A stretch of 64,000 bases of DNA, from contig ML976687.1 of the NCBI GenBank assembly GCA_010015655.1, positions 486,810-550,809 of the forward strand, read 5' to 3'. How positions within the stretch are numbered: the stretch's first letter is position 1; the number at the start of each line of letters is the position of its first letter. Shown piece after piece: positions 46,846 to 58,451 of this stretch. The stretch is from Bimuria novae-zelandiae CBS 107.79 (Eukaryota; Ascomycota; Dothideomycetes; Pleosporales; Didymosphaeriaceae). Both the position numbers and the translations under genes were made by a program. The notes under the pieces are model-generated. The model did no database searches. It saw nothing but the letters and a program-made list of their open reading frames with translations, and was not told the origin of the DNA.

Positions 46846-49800
46846 TTACAGTCGATGCTATAAGAGATAACCACAGACAGCAAGGAGAACTAGAAGAGAC
46901 ACGATAAGGGGTATAGCGATACCCTAAACTGTGCGCTAACAAGACCCTAAGCGTTTACCTGGGTCTCCGCGTCTATTACGCCTTCGCCGGAAGCTCGCGC
47001 GTCGTAGCCTACCACTAAGTAACAAGGACTTTAAGCGTTTACCTAAGTCCTTATCTATCACGCTTTATAGTACCCGCTGCTAATAGTACTATTAATTAAC
47101 CTGCGTCTTACTCTCTTAAAGAGACGCCTCACGACCCCTAAATCGCTTTCCCACGATACCTCTCACTAACCATCTCACGAAGGAAGAACAGGCGCTTATT
47201 AATAAGGATAGTTAGGGCCAGCCCCTTAATATTAATAAGAATATAGACATTATAAAAATTAACATAAAAAGTGTAAACATATACATCCTCTTCTACTACC
47301 GGATCTCCCGAAATAAAGAATAGGAGGACTATAAGCTATAGAAGCAGATAACTATTATCTTTAAAGGATAGCTAAAAGAACTCTTTAACAAAGGCAATAA
47401 ATCTCTTATTACTAAATTATAAGACCACCTACGCAAGCAAGGCGTCTTTATAGCTAAGAATAGTAAGTTAATTGCCTATAACATCGTAGAAGCGCTGCAG
47501 GGCGACTATTACGAATAGACTAATAAAGAGGTTACTTACTAGCTTAAAATAAATAAGAGGTTTAACTCGCGCTTTAATCTAAATCTTGCGATATTGCCTC
47601 TATATAATACGCCTCTATTATAGTAATTTTCTTAATAACCCTTTGCGCACCTTACTTCTCCTTAACTAGCTCTAATAGCACGCACTATCTACCAACCTAT
47701 ACCTCTACTAAAACGGCAGCCTACTACATACCTGCCCCCTTATTAGCAGCACAACGCGCCTTTATTCTCTACGCAGTAGCTGAACTAGTATAATACGTAC
47801 AACCCCTATCTGTAGCACGAAAGCCCTACAGACGCTACACGTCTTAACAACGCATATTAACTTATTATAGACCTCTGTAAGCTATACGACAATAAGAAGC
47901 GCTTTAGAGGTAAGCTATATAACGTGTTTAACACTAAATTTAGAATCTTCCGAGATAATTATAGTAAGATAGGGCTACCTAAGCAACACTAGAATCGAGC
48001 TTTTTTTATTATGCTAAAAGACAAAGCGTCTAACTACTACTATAACCGCCTCGCGGGTCAGGGCTATAATCTTAAGATAATAATAGGTATAACAAAGAGC
48101 CACTTCTATAATAAGGAGAATTATTAATTATACCTTAGTAAGTAGAGAATAACTACGCTAGCACGTATAATTAGTGCCTACCCTAATAAATCTTGTCTTA
48201 ATACTCTCTAATTACTTATTAACAAGCTCCAGAAGCTTCAACGCGGGCTAGGCTATAACTACTAAGGTAATAACGTACTACACGAATAACTACTTAACGC
48301 GTGTAGTAGTATTAAGGACTATAACCTTGCCCTCTTCGCCCTAGCGCCTACTTTTAAAGGCCTCTACTCTACTCTACGCTTATTTATTAGCGCTGCTACC
48401 CGCTCGCGCGAGGCGCGCAATCCAAGCCTAATATAATATACTACTAATAAGGAGTATTAGAACTACTATAACCTCTAACACCCCTATAAGGACAACCCTA
48501 ACGCAAACGGCTATAAGCAGTACTAGACTAATAGGACCTATAAAAGTAAAGGCTTATAGAGAGGTTAAAATAATAGATTATAAGGATTCTCGTCGCGCTT
48601 CTCGCCGCAAGACGTTAATAACCATAGACCCTATTAAGGCAACTCTCGAGGGTCACCCTTCTAATAGCCACTACTACCTAAGTAACTACAATCTTAAAAG
48701 AAATGCTTTATTTATAGTAAGCCTAGCTACTAATTAATAAAGCACTCTAGGGATGAGCGCAAGCAATTCTATTATAAATTTTATTAGATAGTATTAGCCT
48801 ACTTATATAACGCGCAACCTAACGTTACTAACTTTTACACTTTCCTAACTAAGTACAAAGGTATTAAAATTAATAACGAGGCCTAGCAAATGCTCGCTAT
48901 AGAAATAATAACTAAGGGAGATTAGTTTATTACTAAGTTCTCTAGTATAATTAATAGCAATTAGACAATTGCCTACTTAAACAACTAAGCTATATACCAC
49001 GCAACTACACGAATTAACGCGTTTAGGGCTATAGATAACACGCCCGCCACCGTATTTACGTTTAAGGATTAATATAATAAGAAAGTCTTTTAGGGTATTA
49101 TGCCTAACACGGGAGCCTTAGGCGTCTCGACAGCTAGAAAACTACAAGTAACTACTCTACAGGCAGCCACAAGCTTGTAAATAAATACCTTAACGGCCAG
49201 GCAGCACTAAATCCGCTTTGGCAGAGGCCAGGCAATTATATCCATAGGCACCCTACACGTTGACATAGTAATTAGTAAAGTTACGTTCCACGTGCTACCT
49301 ACTAATACGCCATTCTTGCTCTATCTAGCCGACATAGATAGACTAGGCGTTAGATATGACAACCTGCGCAACGTACTGGTCCAGGGCAACCAGCTACACC
49401 TAGTTATACATAAATAGGGCTATCTATAGCTCCTTATAAATTAACCTAAACGTACCGCAGCCGCCAGCTGCCACCTTATAGAGACTAAGCTACGCCAGCT
49501 CCACTAATAATTTAGCCACCTATTAGCTTGTTAGCTCTACGACTTGCTTATTCGCGCTAGCCACAATAACGTCTATAAGGAGCTTATTAATAAGCTCGTT
49601 AAGTACTACTAATAGTGCCAACTAAATCAGAAAGCACCTAGACGCTTTAGATTTAAGCTTAAGGAACTAGACCTAGACTTTAACTATAAGGTAATTATTA
49701 ACATTATGTACCTAAATAAAAAACCTATCCTACATGTAGTTAACGACGCGACCACCTTTTAAGCTGCTCGCTTCCTTAAAGATGCATTAGCCACAAGCAC

Positions 49801-52510
49801 TTAGGACGCTCTATAGCATTACTAAATTAATATCTACCTTAGACCGCCTAAGTATCTTATCCATAACGCCAGTAGGAACTTTATTTTTACTAAATTTAAG
49901 CAACTTGCCAAGTCACTATTAATTAATATTAAAGAAGTACTTATAGAAGCTCATAACAGCGTAGGCAAGATAGAGCGGTACTATACTCTATTATAACGTG
50001 CTTTTAAAACTATCTAAGCTAATTTACCTATAATAATAAACAGGTAGCTTATCTTGCAAATAGCTATTAAAACTATTAATAACACTACAAGTCCTAATGG
50101 CCTAGTGCCTACGCTCCTTGTCTTTGGCGCCTACCTATAAATAATAAAAGACTCTCTCTTATCGCTATTAATTACTCAACGCGCTGCTGTTATTAAAAAG
50201 GCTATAAAAGAGGTACAACGGGTACACAAGACGCGCCAAATTAACAATACGCTAGCAACGCGCAATAGACCTATAACGCTTAAAATAACTATACTACCTA
50301 TTAACTCTAACATGCGCGTCTGGCGCGAGAAGGATGAATAAATAGGGTCCTATAAGCTTATTACTATAACAAATAAGACCTGTACAATATAGCTACCGCA
50401 TGGCCCTACAAATTTCCGCTCAACGGTTGTTAAGCCGTACTACACGGATACCTCCCCAACAAACAACGAACCAGCCACGCCACTAGCGATTAATAATAAG
50501 AATAATAGCCACCCGATAGATATGCCAGACAACAGAGACGATAACTAGGATAAAGATAGCAAAACCAGTGTAACTAACTAGTATTAAGAACAAGCTTTTA
50601 AACTCCCTTAATAAAAACGCGGCTAACCTAAAGATAGCAAGAATAAGCCTAAAGCCACTATAGCCCGCGCGAACCCTTTTAGGATAGCTCGTGTAGCTCC
50701 TATAGCGTACACTGTTTACACAGCGCCTAACGAAGCTCACATAATAGAAGTCTTTATAACGCATAAAGAGAACACCGACCGGCTACTTTCTATTTAGTTA
50801 CGTAAAGAGCAAAGGATAACTACACCTAGCTAATTATTTAAGCTATTAGATAATAAGGAAATTAACAGCCTTATTGCTAACAGAGTCTTCCGCTTTAAGC
50901 AATACGATCCCTGTAAGCACTAAGAATAGATTTTTAAGTCGCGACTAGTACGCAAAATTAAAGGCAAGACTACCGCTACCTTATATAAGAAATTACGCCT
51001 CGTAGTGCAAGGCTATTAAGACGACGGCAAAGTAATAATCCTTACCTAATCGCTAACTATCTAGCAAGCTAGCTAATAAATTATACTAGCTATTGCTCCT
51101 TTACTCATGCGTAATAAAGTTACATTAATAAATAGAGAGATCTCGCTCTAGCTACAAGATATTACCTAAGCATATATACAGTCACGCCTAAAGCTTAACT
51201 AAGTAGTTATCGCCCACTTACCTAAGAAAATTAAATACAAGTATCCACCTGGCACGGTCATGATAGTTAAGAAGCCCCTATACGGCCTAGCTAAAGCTAG
51301 TACCTATTAGTAGGCAACGTACAGCGCTCATTATAAGGAAAAGCTTTATATAGAGACCTTAACATATAACCCATGCCTGCTTATAACCACTACCCAGGAC
51401 GCCTTTAGCATAGTAAATATATAAACTAACGACACACTCATCCTCGCGGATAAATATTTCTCTAACCTAGAGGAGAAGGAGTTAACGTTTATAGCTAAGC
51501 TAAAGGAGAAGCTAACACCTACTACTTTATTAATTTTTAATAGCTATGTCCTATTAATTAATTACACTAGCAAGCTCTTACTACGATAAAAAAATTAAGG
51601 TAAGAAGATTTAGCTTATTAACGCAAGCTTAGCTAACTATTAATAATAGTACGTTAAGTAGAGGGCTTGTGGCGCCTATATCGCGAGCATCTGCTAACTA
51701 GAGGCGACTTTTGACCTCTCTATTGCCGCACAAACTCAGGAGCCTACTATTAACAACGTTAACGCGTTAAACAAACGCCTATAGTAGCAACTAAACAATC
51801 TTAATCGTGGCCTCACCTATAAGGCACTTAACCTAGCTTAGGCTAAAGTCTTTATGTTTATTAACGGCTCCTTCGCAAACAACAAAGATTTAAGTAGCTA
51901 GATTAGCTACATAATTATAGTAGCTATAGAAGACGCTGCTAACACGGAGTTTACTATTTATAGTAATCTTATTCACTAGAGCTCCGCGAAGAGCAAACGC
52001 GTGACCCGGAGCGTTCTTGCGTTAGAGATCTACGTAATAGTAGGAGGCGTTGACCTCGCCTACTCTATTACCTTAACGCTTGCCATGGTTACAAAGCAGC
52101 TTAGTCTGCTATCTCTCCCCCTAGTAGTTTATACAGACTCATACTCACTATATAAGTGTATTGTCAAGCTAGGAACGACTAAGGAAAAACGACTAATAAT
52201 TAATATTATGGCCTTACGTCAATCCTATAAGAGAAGGGAGTTATTTAAGGTTTAATAGGTAAATAGCCAAGACAACCCTGCCAACGCTATAACAAAAACA
52301 TCGCTAAATAAAGCCTTAAAAACTCTTATTAATACAAACTCGCTGCGTATATAAGTTAATAGATAGGTAATACGCAAGGACCCCACAAACTAGCTCTAAT
52401 AATAATTATAACAACCACTATAGTTATTACCTTCTAACTTTCGCAAACAGCCTCTCTAGCAAGTGTACACCTAATCCACACTTATTTTACTATAAAAGAA
52501 AAGCTGCTAG

Positions 52511-52760
52511 TGTTTGCACTGCCTCGCCTTCCGCGCTAAGGGAACTGTGTAACCCAATCATACCCTTGTACCCCCTCACTTCCAGTTAACCTGATACTGT
52601 ACCGAAACCCCTTCGCCTCCACACCACCTGGTACTCGCTCACATCCACGAGAACTGGAAGGAAGGTATATAGAACTATTACAGAACACATAGACAATACA
52701 GACACTAGATACCAAAGACAGAGAGTTACTTGTTCATTCCTTGCTACCTGTAAACCGACA
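52511..52760 (+). repeat. 3' LTR of the + strand copia element
   Basis: TGTTTGCACTGCC...AACCGACA, 250 bp, practically identical to the 5' LTR. A purine-rich AAAAGAAAAG sits about 10 bp upstream. Confidence 0.95.
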
Positions 52761-52765
52761 GTTTT

Positions 52766-53240
52766 ATATTGTCACGGTTTATGGCTCTTACCCTATGAGA
52801 TGGGTACTCCTACCCTCGCTTGATTGCTACTCACCTTTCTGAGAGCACTACACCTATCTGGGACTATCATTGTTTGTGCCTGGGCACATATACCTTCTGT
52901 AGCTCCTAGATAGTACAACCTCAGTTCAATACTTTAATCTTTTCCACTGCATACTGTCCACTCAGCGCTCTGCACACCGCGACAGATTCATCAAAGAGTA
53001 GAATATTAGCCTCGAGCAACTGGAAGCTTCTTTCCATGGAATATCCCTCTATCTCGACAGAATCCTACGTGAGATTGCTCGCTATGGTCCGACCATGAAA
53101 AAGCAAGGCGGGCAGGCTCAAGGTCCGTCACCATCAGCCTCTATCTGTATGACCCAATTAATCAAACATAGGCCGCTGCCATCTACCTGATGGTGTCATT
53201 TTACACCCACCTTTCAAAACGGCATCCTCACCCAGTCAAA
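52766..53240. other. Flank between the copia element and the ankyrin pseudogene
   Basis: Normal composition. The tandem-repeat similarity stops within about 10 bp of the insertion site. No gene recognised. Confidence 0.5.
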
Positions 53241-53412
53241 ATGTCCATTCCCGCATGGTGGCTACCCGTGGCAGTCCTCGGCCGTCCAAACGTCAGCCTC
53301 TAGCCGCCTACTCACTTGACGACTCCATTGAAACCCTTCTCGTACAGCCATCGAGCGACTATCAGTTTTTATCAATCTCTGCGTTTCATTTGGCACATCA
53401 CCAGCCATATTC

Positions 53413-54951
53413 TTGGGCAAAGCGTGTGAGGTGGAATATGATGAACCAAGCCAAGTCCACTTGCCAGCAATTGTCCTTATACAAGACGTCATCGGCAATG
53501 CAGCTGGACGCGTTCTTTATCCAACCGCGAAATTCCTCAGCATGGTTCCCACGTCCAACGAGGAAGTTGTAAGCTCGCTCCACCTGCTAGCATCGCTCAT
53601 CAACGGCACAATGCAACGCAAAGACGCAAGACTTACGGAATCGCACGAATGGCTGCAATGGCTGCCACTATCAACCGCAACTCAGATTCTGAAGGGTCTA
53701 CCTGGTCCAATTCTTGATGCTCTCAGAGAGAGGCTGTTTGCCTTTGCCGTTAGAGATGGAGATGCAGAAACAGTGGTGTCTCTGCTGAAGCTTGGCACCG
53801 ACCCCGAGGATAAAATCAGGATAGAATTAGGCCGCAAGTCGGAGAAGATCAGCGGGATCGAAGCTGCGATTGTCCTTGGACATTTTTCTGTGGCCAAAGC
53901 GATCACAATAAGTATTTGTCGAAATGCGACAAAGAAAAAGCTTGATGATCTCCTGGACGTGCTCGCTTCAAAGTCCTTGAGATTTGGGCCACAAAGACTC
54001 TATGGCTCTGTTATACGCAGTAGATCACTCCTCGAAGCCCATGATAATTGATCTTCTACTGAAAGCCTCTCAAATGGTCAAGCATGTTGGGAGATATGTG
54101 TACGGCTCCGCGGCGCTTTGCCGAGCAATTCAGTACGAAGGTTTGGAAACAATCGACTTATTGCATGGAATGGTGGACATTGACAAGGTTGAGGCGTCGA
54201 CAGATGACCTTCTGCGAACCCGTTTCGTTTTAAGCCCTATGGGTGAGGCCATATTCATCCGCAGTGGCGAAATGGCTCAACTACCGCTGGACAAGGGGCT
54301 GATCCAAATAGTCCAGTGACATACAACGGGTTATCAAATCCTATAAGCGGCAAAAGTTGGGTAGGTAGGCTATCTCCGCTACTAGCCGCAATTGACACAC
54401 AAGCTTTGCCTATTGTCCAGCGGCTTGTGGAAGGGGGCGCGGGGATCGATTACGAGCGGAAAACTGGCCTGCTTCGAACACCACTCCAGAGGGCTGCAGA
54501 GGCTAGCAACTTCGAAATCGTTAGCTATCTGGTCGATCGCGGAGCTCTCATCGACACATCTCCCGTTTACTCTGGTGCCACTGCACTACAGCTGGCAGCG
54601 ATGAATGGGTACGTTGGTATCACAACATTCTTGCTCGAGCACGACGCGAATCCGAATTACCCACCAGCCAAAGGCGAGGGTCGTACCGCGTTTGAGGCGG
54701 CCGCAGAATGGGGACGTATAGACACAATGTCGCTTCTGATGGGAGCGGGCGTTGACCTCGATATGCAGATTGGAGATCCTCCTTGTACCCAGTATGAACG
54801 CTCTGTCGGATTTGCGGAGAAGAATGGCTACATGGCTTCGAAGAGATTTGTGCAACATCTCTACTCTCAAATATCAGCCATGAATGAGACGGAGGAGGCA
54901 CCAAAATTGGATAGAATACAGAATCCCTCCATGCCAAGTCCTCGGTGGTAG
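53413..54951 (+). pseudogene. Ankyrin-repeat protein gene with two frameshifts
   Basis: Three consecutive + frames together make one ankyrin-type protein. The first (to 54051) has AVRDGDAETVVSLLKLGTDP. The second has MALLYAVDHSSKPMIIDLLLKASQ. The third has SPLLAAIDTQALPIVQRLVEGGAGI, TPLQRAAEASNFEIVSYLVDRGALI, TALQLAAMNGYVGITTFLLEHDANPN and TAFEAAAEWGRIDTMSLLMGAGVDLD. The first shift lies at about 53970-53984. The second lies at the G-run 54295-54298, where one extra G would restore the family motif. The start is uncertain: 53413 is an in-frame non-ATG codon, and the ATG ORF at 53255 is in another frame. Such ankyrin proteins are numerous in this fungal class, and their functions are mostly unknown. 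Either a decaying gene or a sequence with assembly indels; there is no RIP signature. Confidence 0.75.
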
Positions 54952-56008
54952 TGAAGACTTCTATTTGGGCTTCATCATGCGGTCAGAAGAATCGCATGTG
55001 TTCTTGATGAATCTGTTATTTCCACATGATTTCCTATGATATTACGCAGTGTTTTGTCTACTGTTAGCATAAACTTTTGGGCAGTACCAGTAGCTCATAA
55101 AGCGAGTCTTTCTTGCCGTATCGGAAAGCGAAGACGATTTTGACATCGCGGAGCCCACGACATTTACCACTTACCACTTTTAAATGTACGAGATCCTGAT
55201 CGGCATTGCGCCTGTGACACTCTTCTATCCCAAGTGAACTTCAGTGAGGTTGGAATGAGGAAAGGAAGTCGACAGGTCGGCAGACTTTGAAGCTCCGACC
55301 GCCGATACGCTTAGGCTACGCCACCAAAATCGTCCTCGTTGGTACAGAGAAAAGGCTCTCACGAGTGCGCACAAAGCATCTTATCAATTTCGACATTGTC
55401 GCACTTTTTGTCAGTATGAGACTGGTGAAGTGATTGTTTGCATTGCATAATCGGCGTCTCCAATCTCTACCCCGCAATGTAGTCAGCAATCGTCAAAGTT
55501 AGTATGTCGGCCTGCGATAGTGCAATTAGCTTAATGCGAAATACGAAGGACATCAAAAACTTTTAATTTAGAATGCGCCACAATATATTCATAGAGAGTT
55601 AACTGGACCACGAAAGCCAGCATGCTCAGCTGATTGGCCTCCCAACCTTCTGAGGAGGGGCGAGTCCAATCGCAAACCAGATTGGTTACTCTCACTAACG
55701 GAATCATTAACGAATTTGGCTTCAGCCTTGCACGCAGGTCGTACTATGCTTGGCACGTTAAGTCAAGCTTGGAAGGCGATTGCAAATACCACGTAAAATG
55801 GTTCCGCGGCCCCGGATTGTCCCAAGCCACTTAACTTTACTGTCTCACTGCGTTCGTATCTCGGGGTGACTGCGCGTAAGTGTCATGCCAGGGGCAACTA
55901 CTGGCTCGGCACAGTATTACTTAAAGATCGCTGGATCTCGGGGGAAGACAAGTCTCAGTCGCCTATTGTCGCAAAAGCGAAACAAAGAGACCGTCAGATA
56001 TTCGCACT
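54952..56008. other. Intergenic region upstream of the secreted Cys-rich gene
   Basis: Normal composition with short ORFs only (55634-55834, 55885-56076). The last part serves as promoter/5' UTR for the gene at 56009. No repeats recognised. Confidence 0.5.
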
Positions 56009-56579
56009 ATGAAGCTCTACGGTGCAATAATTCTCTCAATACTTCCCGCAGTGCTTGGGTACGGCGAGAAGTGTGACTACTATGACGGAACCAAGTACGG
56101 TGTACGTACCTCTCCGAACCCGAAGATTCTCTACAACCCGTTTACTTGAGCCTCGAACTGTCCCGTCATAACATCTAACAATATACTAGACCGTCTCAGG
56201 TATCTGCGGAAGTCCAGCGGAATGTCTTGGAGACGCTTTCGGTTACACGGTCAACAACCAGTGCCCAGGTGAGTGATTCTGGTCGCGAATCTCTCCTCGG
56301 TATTTTTACCAAGAGTATGAATCTGACGAATTGTTTCTGCCGCACAGGTGGATCGGATAATAAATGCTGCATCACAAAGACTTGCAAAGCTAATGGGAAG
56401 TCTGGGTACTGCACCACCGTTAGCAACTGCAATAGCAACGAATTTCTCGGTGGGCATCATGTAGCGTAAGTCTCCACCATTTTTTCCTGCGTTGCGCATT
56501 ATCTAGAGCTAAGTGGTTGACCGTTATGTTAAACAGGAATAAATGCCCCGGTCCCGACAATGTCCAGTGTTGTTACTGA
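56009..56579 (+). CDS. Small secreted cysteine-rich protein, two-module
   Basis: Model: join(56009..56101, 56190..56268, 56348..56465, 56537..56579), 333 nt, 110 aa. The first 17 residues (MKLYGAIILSILPAVLG) are a signal peptide. The mature ~93 residues hold 12 Cys in two similar modules. The first runs KCDYYDG..., GICGSPAEC, NNQCPGGSDNKCC. The second runs TKTCKANGKSGYC, VSNC, ANKCPGPDNVQCC. Each has six Cys and ends in CPG-x(4,5)-CC. All introns (88, 79, 71 nt) have GTACGT/GTGAGT/GTAAGT donors and YAG acceptors, and frames join exactly. The CPGPxxVQCC ending also occurs beside fungal cell-wall/peptidoglycan-hydrolase domains, which hints at carbohydrate binding; this is recall and weak. For exon 1/2 an alternative splice pair (56100/56202) also keeps frame and drops four residues. 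Its size, secretion and repeat-rich setting fit an effector candidate; function unknown. Confidence 0.85.
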
Positions 56580-56865
56580 ATGATGAACGACGCGAGGTCG
56601 TTTCTGGACCTACGTGAAACAGTACACTAGTCGTAGGAGCTAGAAAGTATCTCGCTTTGAAATTCTTTGAAGACCAGATTGTGTATATAGTTGTGAGGGA
56701 ATCAACTCTTTGAGAATATGAGGCAGATGAGAAGGCGATAGGGCTAGTGGTGTACTACAGTATTCGAATTCCTCCTTGGCATCTCTGCCCTCGAATGAGC
56801 ACTTCAATATTCTGAGGTTTGAACATTTTACATGTATAAGCTATCAAGTCTCGCGAATTTCCATC
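56580..56865. other. 3' flank of the Cys-rich gene
   Basis: AT-richer unique sequence; no ORF of note. Probably 3' UTR. Confidence 0.4.
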
Positions 56866-56869
56866 AGTG

Positions 56870-57367
56870 AATTGAAACAAGAACAACCAAGCTGTTTCGC
56901 TCCTGAAGAGTCGTGTGGGCTATGAAACGAGGCTTGAAAGTATTACTCTGAAGCCTCTTGCGTTGGGTACATGGTTTCTAACATGTTTTGTGTATTCTTC
57001 TCACGAAGCAGCCGACCATCCAATTAGCCATGGCGAGCTAAACAGCACTAGCAGTTGCATAGAGCAGCCATCACCGACCCTCCTTAGCTTGGCAGCGACG
57101 AGGACAGATCCTATAGCTTGGCAGGACAATCCCCTGTCTAACGATGATGATACTAGCGATGAAAGTTGGAAGGACGACGGTGATAGAGCCCCGCGCTCTA
57201 GAAAAAATATGCCTTGGTCACAGGACGACAACGACAACTTGTTTAAAAGGAAGGAGGAACGCAAGAATTGGAGTTGGATCTCCAGCAAGTTAGGCAGATC
57301 TCAAGCAGCAGTGCAGGTTCGCTGGTGTACGAAGACAAAGTGGCGGGAAAACAACTATGTGGAATAA
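56870..57367 (+). CDS. Myb/SANT-like single-domain protein, 5' end unresolved
   Basis: Open from a TGA near 56867 to TAA at 57365-57367, with no ATG before the domain. The C-terminal ~50 residues read KNMPWSQDDNDNLFKRKEERKNWSWISSKLGRSQAAVQVRW. This is a Myb/SANT-like helix-turn-helix (W-x~20-W pattern, GRS.AAVQVRW recognition helix), preceded by an acidic Ser/Asp-rich linker. It would bind DNA or chromatin. The lack of a start means a missing 5' exon or a truncated gene. Similar short Myb proteins are common in fungal genomes. Confidence 0.55.
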
Positions 57368-58267
57368 TTAATGTGAGGCTCAGGCATCTAGGGCATGCTT
57401 TGTTTTAGTATATTTGTAGCTTTAGTGTTAAATAGACAAGGACCTTTGACAAAGGCATTTCTGGGGTGGAAGTTATTTGACACACAAACGTCAGCTGAAG
57501 CGGACCGGACGAGATCGGGGTCAACTCCAGTTGTTGTGAAATCTCTTGGCATCCCCCGCCTCAGGGGTTGATTATACCTATTTCAACCCTATTCATCAAC
57601 GCCTGTTGCACAGGTGTGTGTGTGGGAGGGGGGGACTTTAGATTTAGTCGTGAATATGAGCCTCTGCGAGGAGGAGACTGCAATGAAAGTGGATGAGAGT
57701 GACCCGCGGTTACGGTGGGCCGCAAGATTTTTTTTTGGCAGACATCGCGACGTCCTCACGCCTCGCCCGCAGTATCACGACCCGTCCTCCTGCTCGTCGC
57801 ACCTAGACAGCAACCTCAACGCCCGTCCCTCACCTTTTCCACTCCCCGTGTTGGCCTGATTCCCTGCTCCTCTTCGAATACTTCGCTTCTCTATACTTGC
57901 GTTGGGCCTCTGACCGACACGGCACGGCTGTCTCTTCACGTCGAATTCCTTTGTGGGCAGCAGGTAATCGACCTGTGTCCCCCGCTCTTCTTTAAATACA
58001 CCACACCATACCTGCGAAGAATGTAGATGAATCGATACCCCTACTTATTATTGGCTCTAACATTATAATAGAATCATGGGTGACGTGAACTACGACATCC
58101 TTATGGTTTTTAAGCTGCGTAATGACCCAAGTTAGACTGTCGTGGACTATGCATTTGTTGCAGCGGACATCCTTATAGAAGGTAATAAGAATAAAAAAGA
58201 TCTCTTTGCTAAGTCCCTTAATAACTTTTTAAGAATATATACCTAAGAGGATTACAAAAAGACCAAG
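57368..58267. other. Intergenic region
   Basis: Two overlapping + ORFs (57614-57859, 57715-58026) lack domains. 58040-58260 becomes TA-rich with stops and may be decayed repeat. No RNA gene recognised. Confidence 0.4.
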
Positions 58268-58272
58268 GTTCG

Positions 58273-58446
58273 TGTGACAGCGCGACGCGTCACATGCCTG
58301 CTTATCAGCCCATCTCCTCGCTTCGCGGCTAGCTAGTGGCTTGGCAAGGGGTATATCTTCGCACGATCGAGCACCTCTGCTCCTTAGTTTAATCTAGAAG
58401 GTTTACCACTTCTCTTGTCTAAAGCAGGAGCATGCCGACTGTGATA
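58273..58446. repeat. Possible solo LTR
   Basis: Starts TGTGACAGCG with a short palindrome (GTGACAGCGCGACGCGTCAC) and ends ACTGTGATA, where TA may be RIP-mutated CA. GTTCG lies directly on both sides (58268-58272, 58447-58451). 174 bp. A five-base match is weak evidence on its own. Confidence 0.35.
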
Positions 58447-58451
58447 GTTCG

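Larger units (their letters stand above)
46579..52760 (+). mobile_element. Ty1/copia retrotransposon, full length, near-identical LTRs, RIP-degraded interior
   Basis: A 6,182-bp + strand element with 250-bp LTRs and GTTTT target duplications (46574-46578, 52761-52765). Domain order, with stops: a gag zinc knuckle KKCFIYSKPSY*LIKHS near 48700-48750; protease near 49095-49390 (IMPNTGALGVSTA, NTPFLLYLADIDRLGVRYDN); integrase near 49480-50130 (ETKLRQLH, NIMYLNKKPILHVVNDAT, IKEVLIEAHNSVGKIERYY, NGLVPTLLVFGAYL). RT follows near 51165-51500 (YIQSRLKLN, HLPKKIKYKYPPGTVM, KKPLYGLAKAST), with RNase H open at 52001-52255 (TRSVLALEIY, VYTDSYSLYKCIVKLGTTKEKRL). Trp codons became TAG. The element is dead, but LTRs and leader are unmutated. 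The family matches the copia element at 21741-27669. Confidence 0.93.

Noticed and set aside
52001..52255. 84-codon ORF as a stand-alone gene
   Set aside because: It is the RNase H part of the copia polyprotein left open by chance.
57614..58026. Two overlapping + strand ORFs
   Set aside because: No domain, low-complexity start, different frames.
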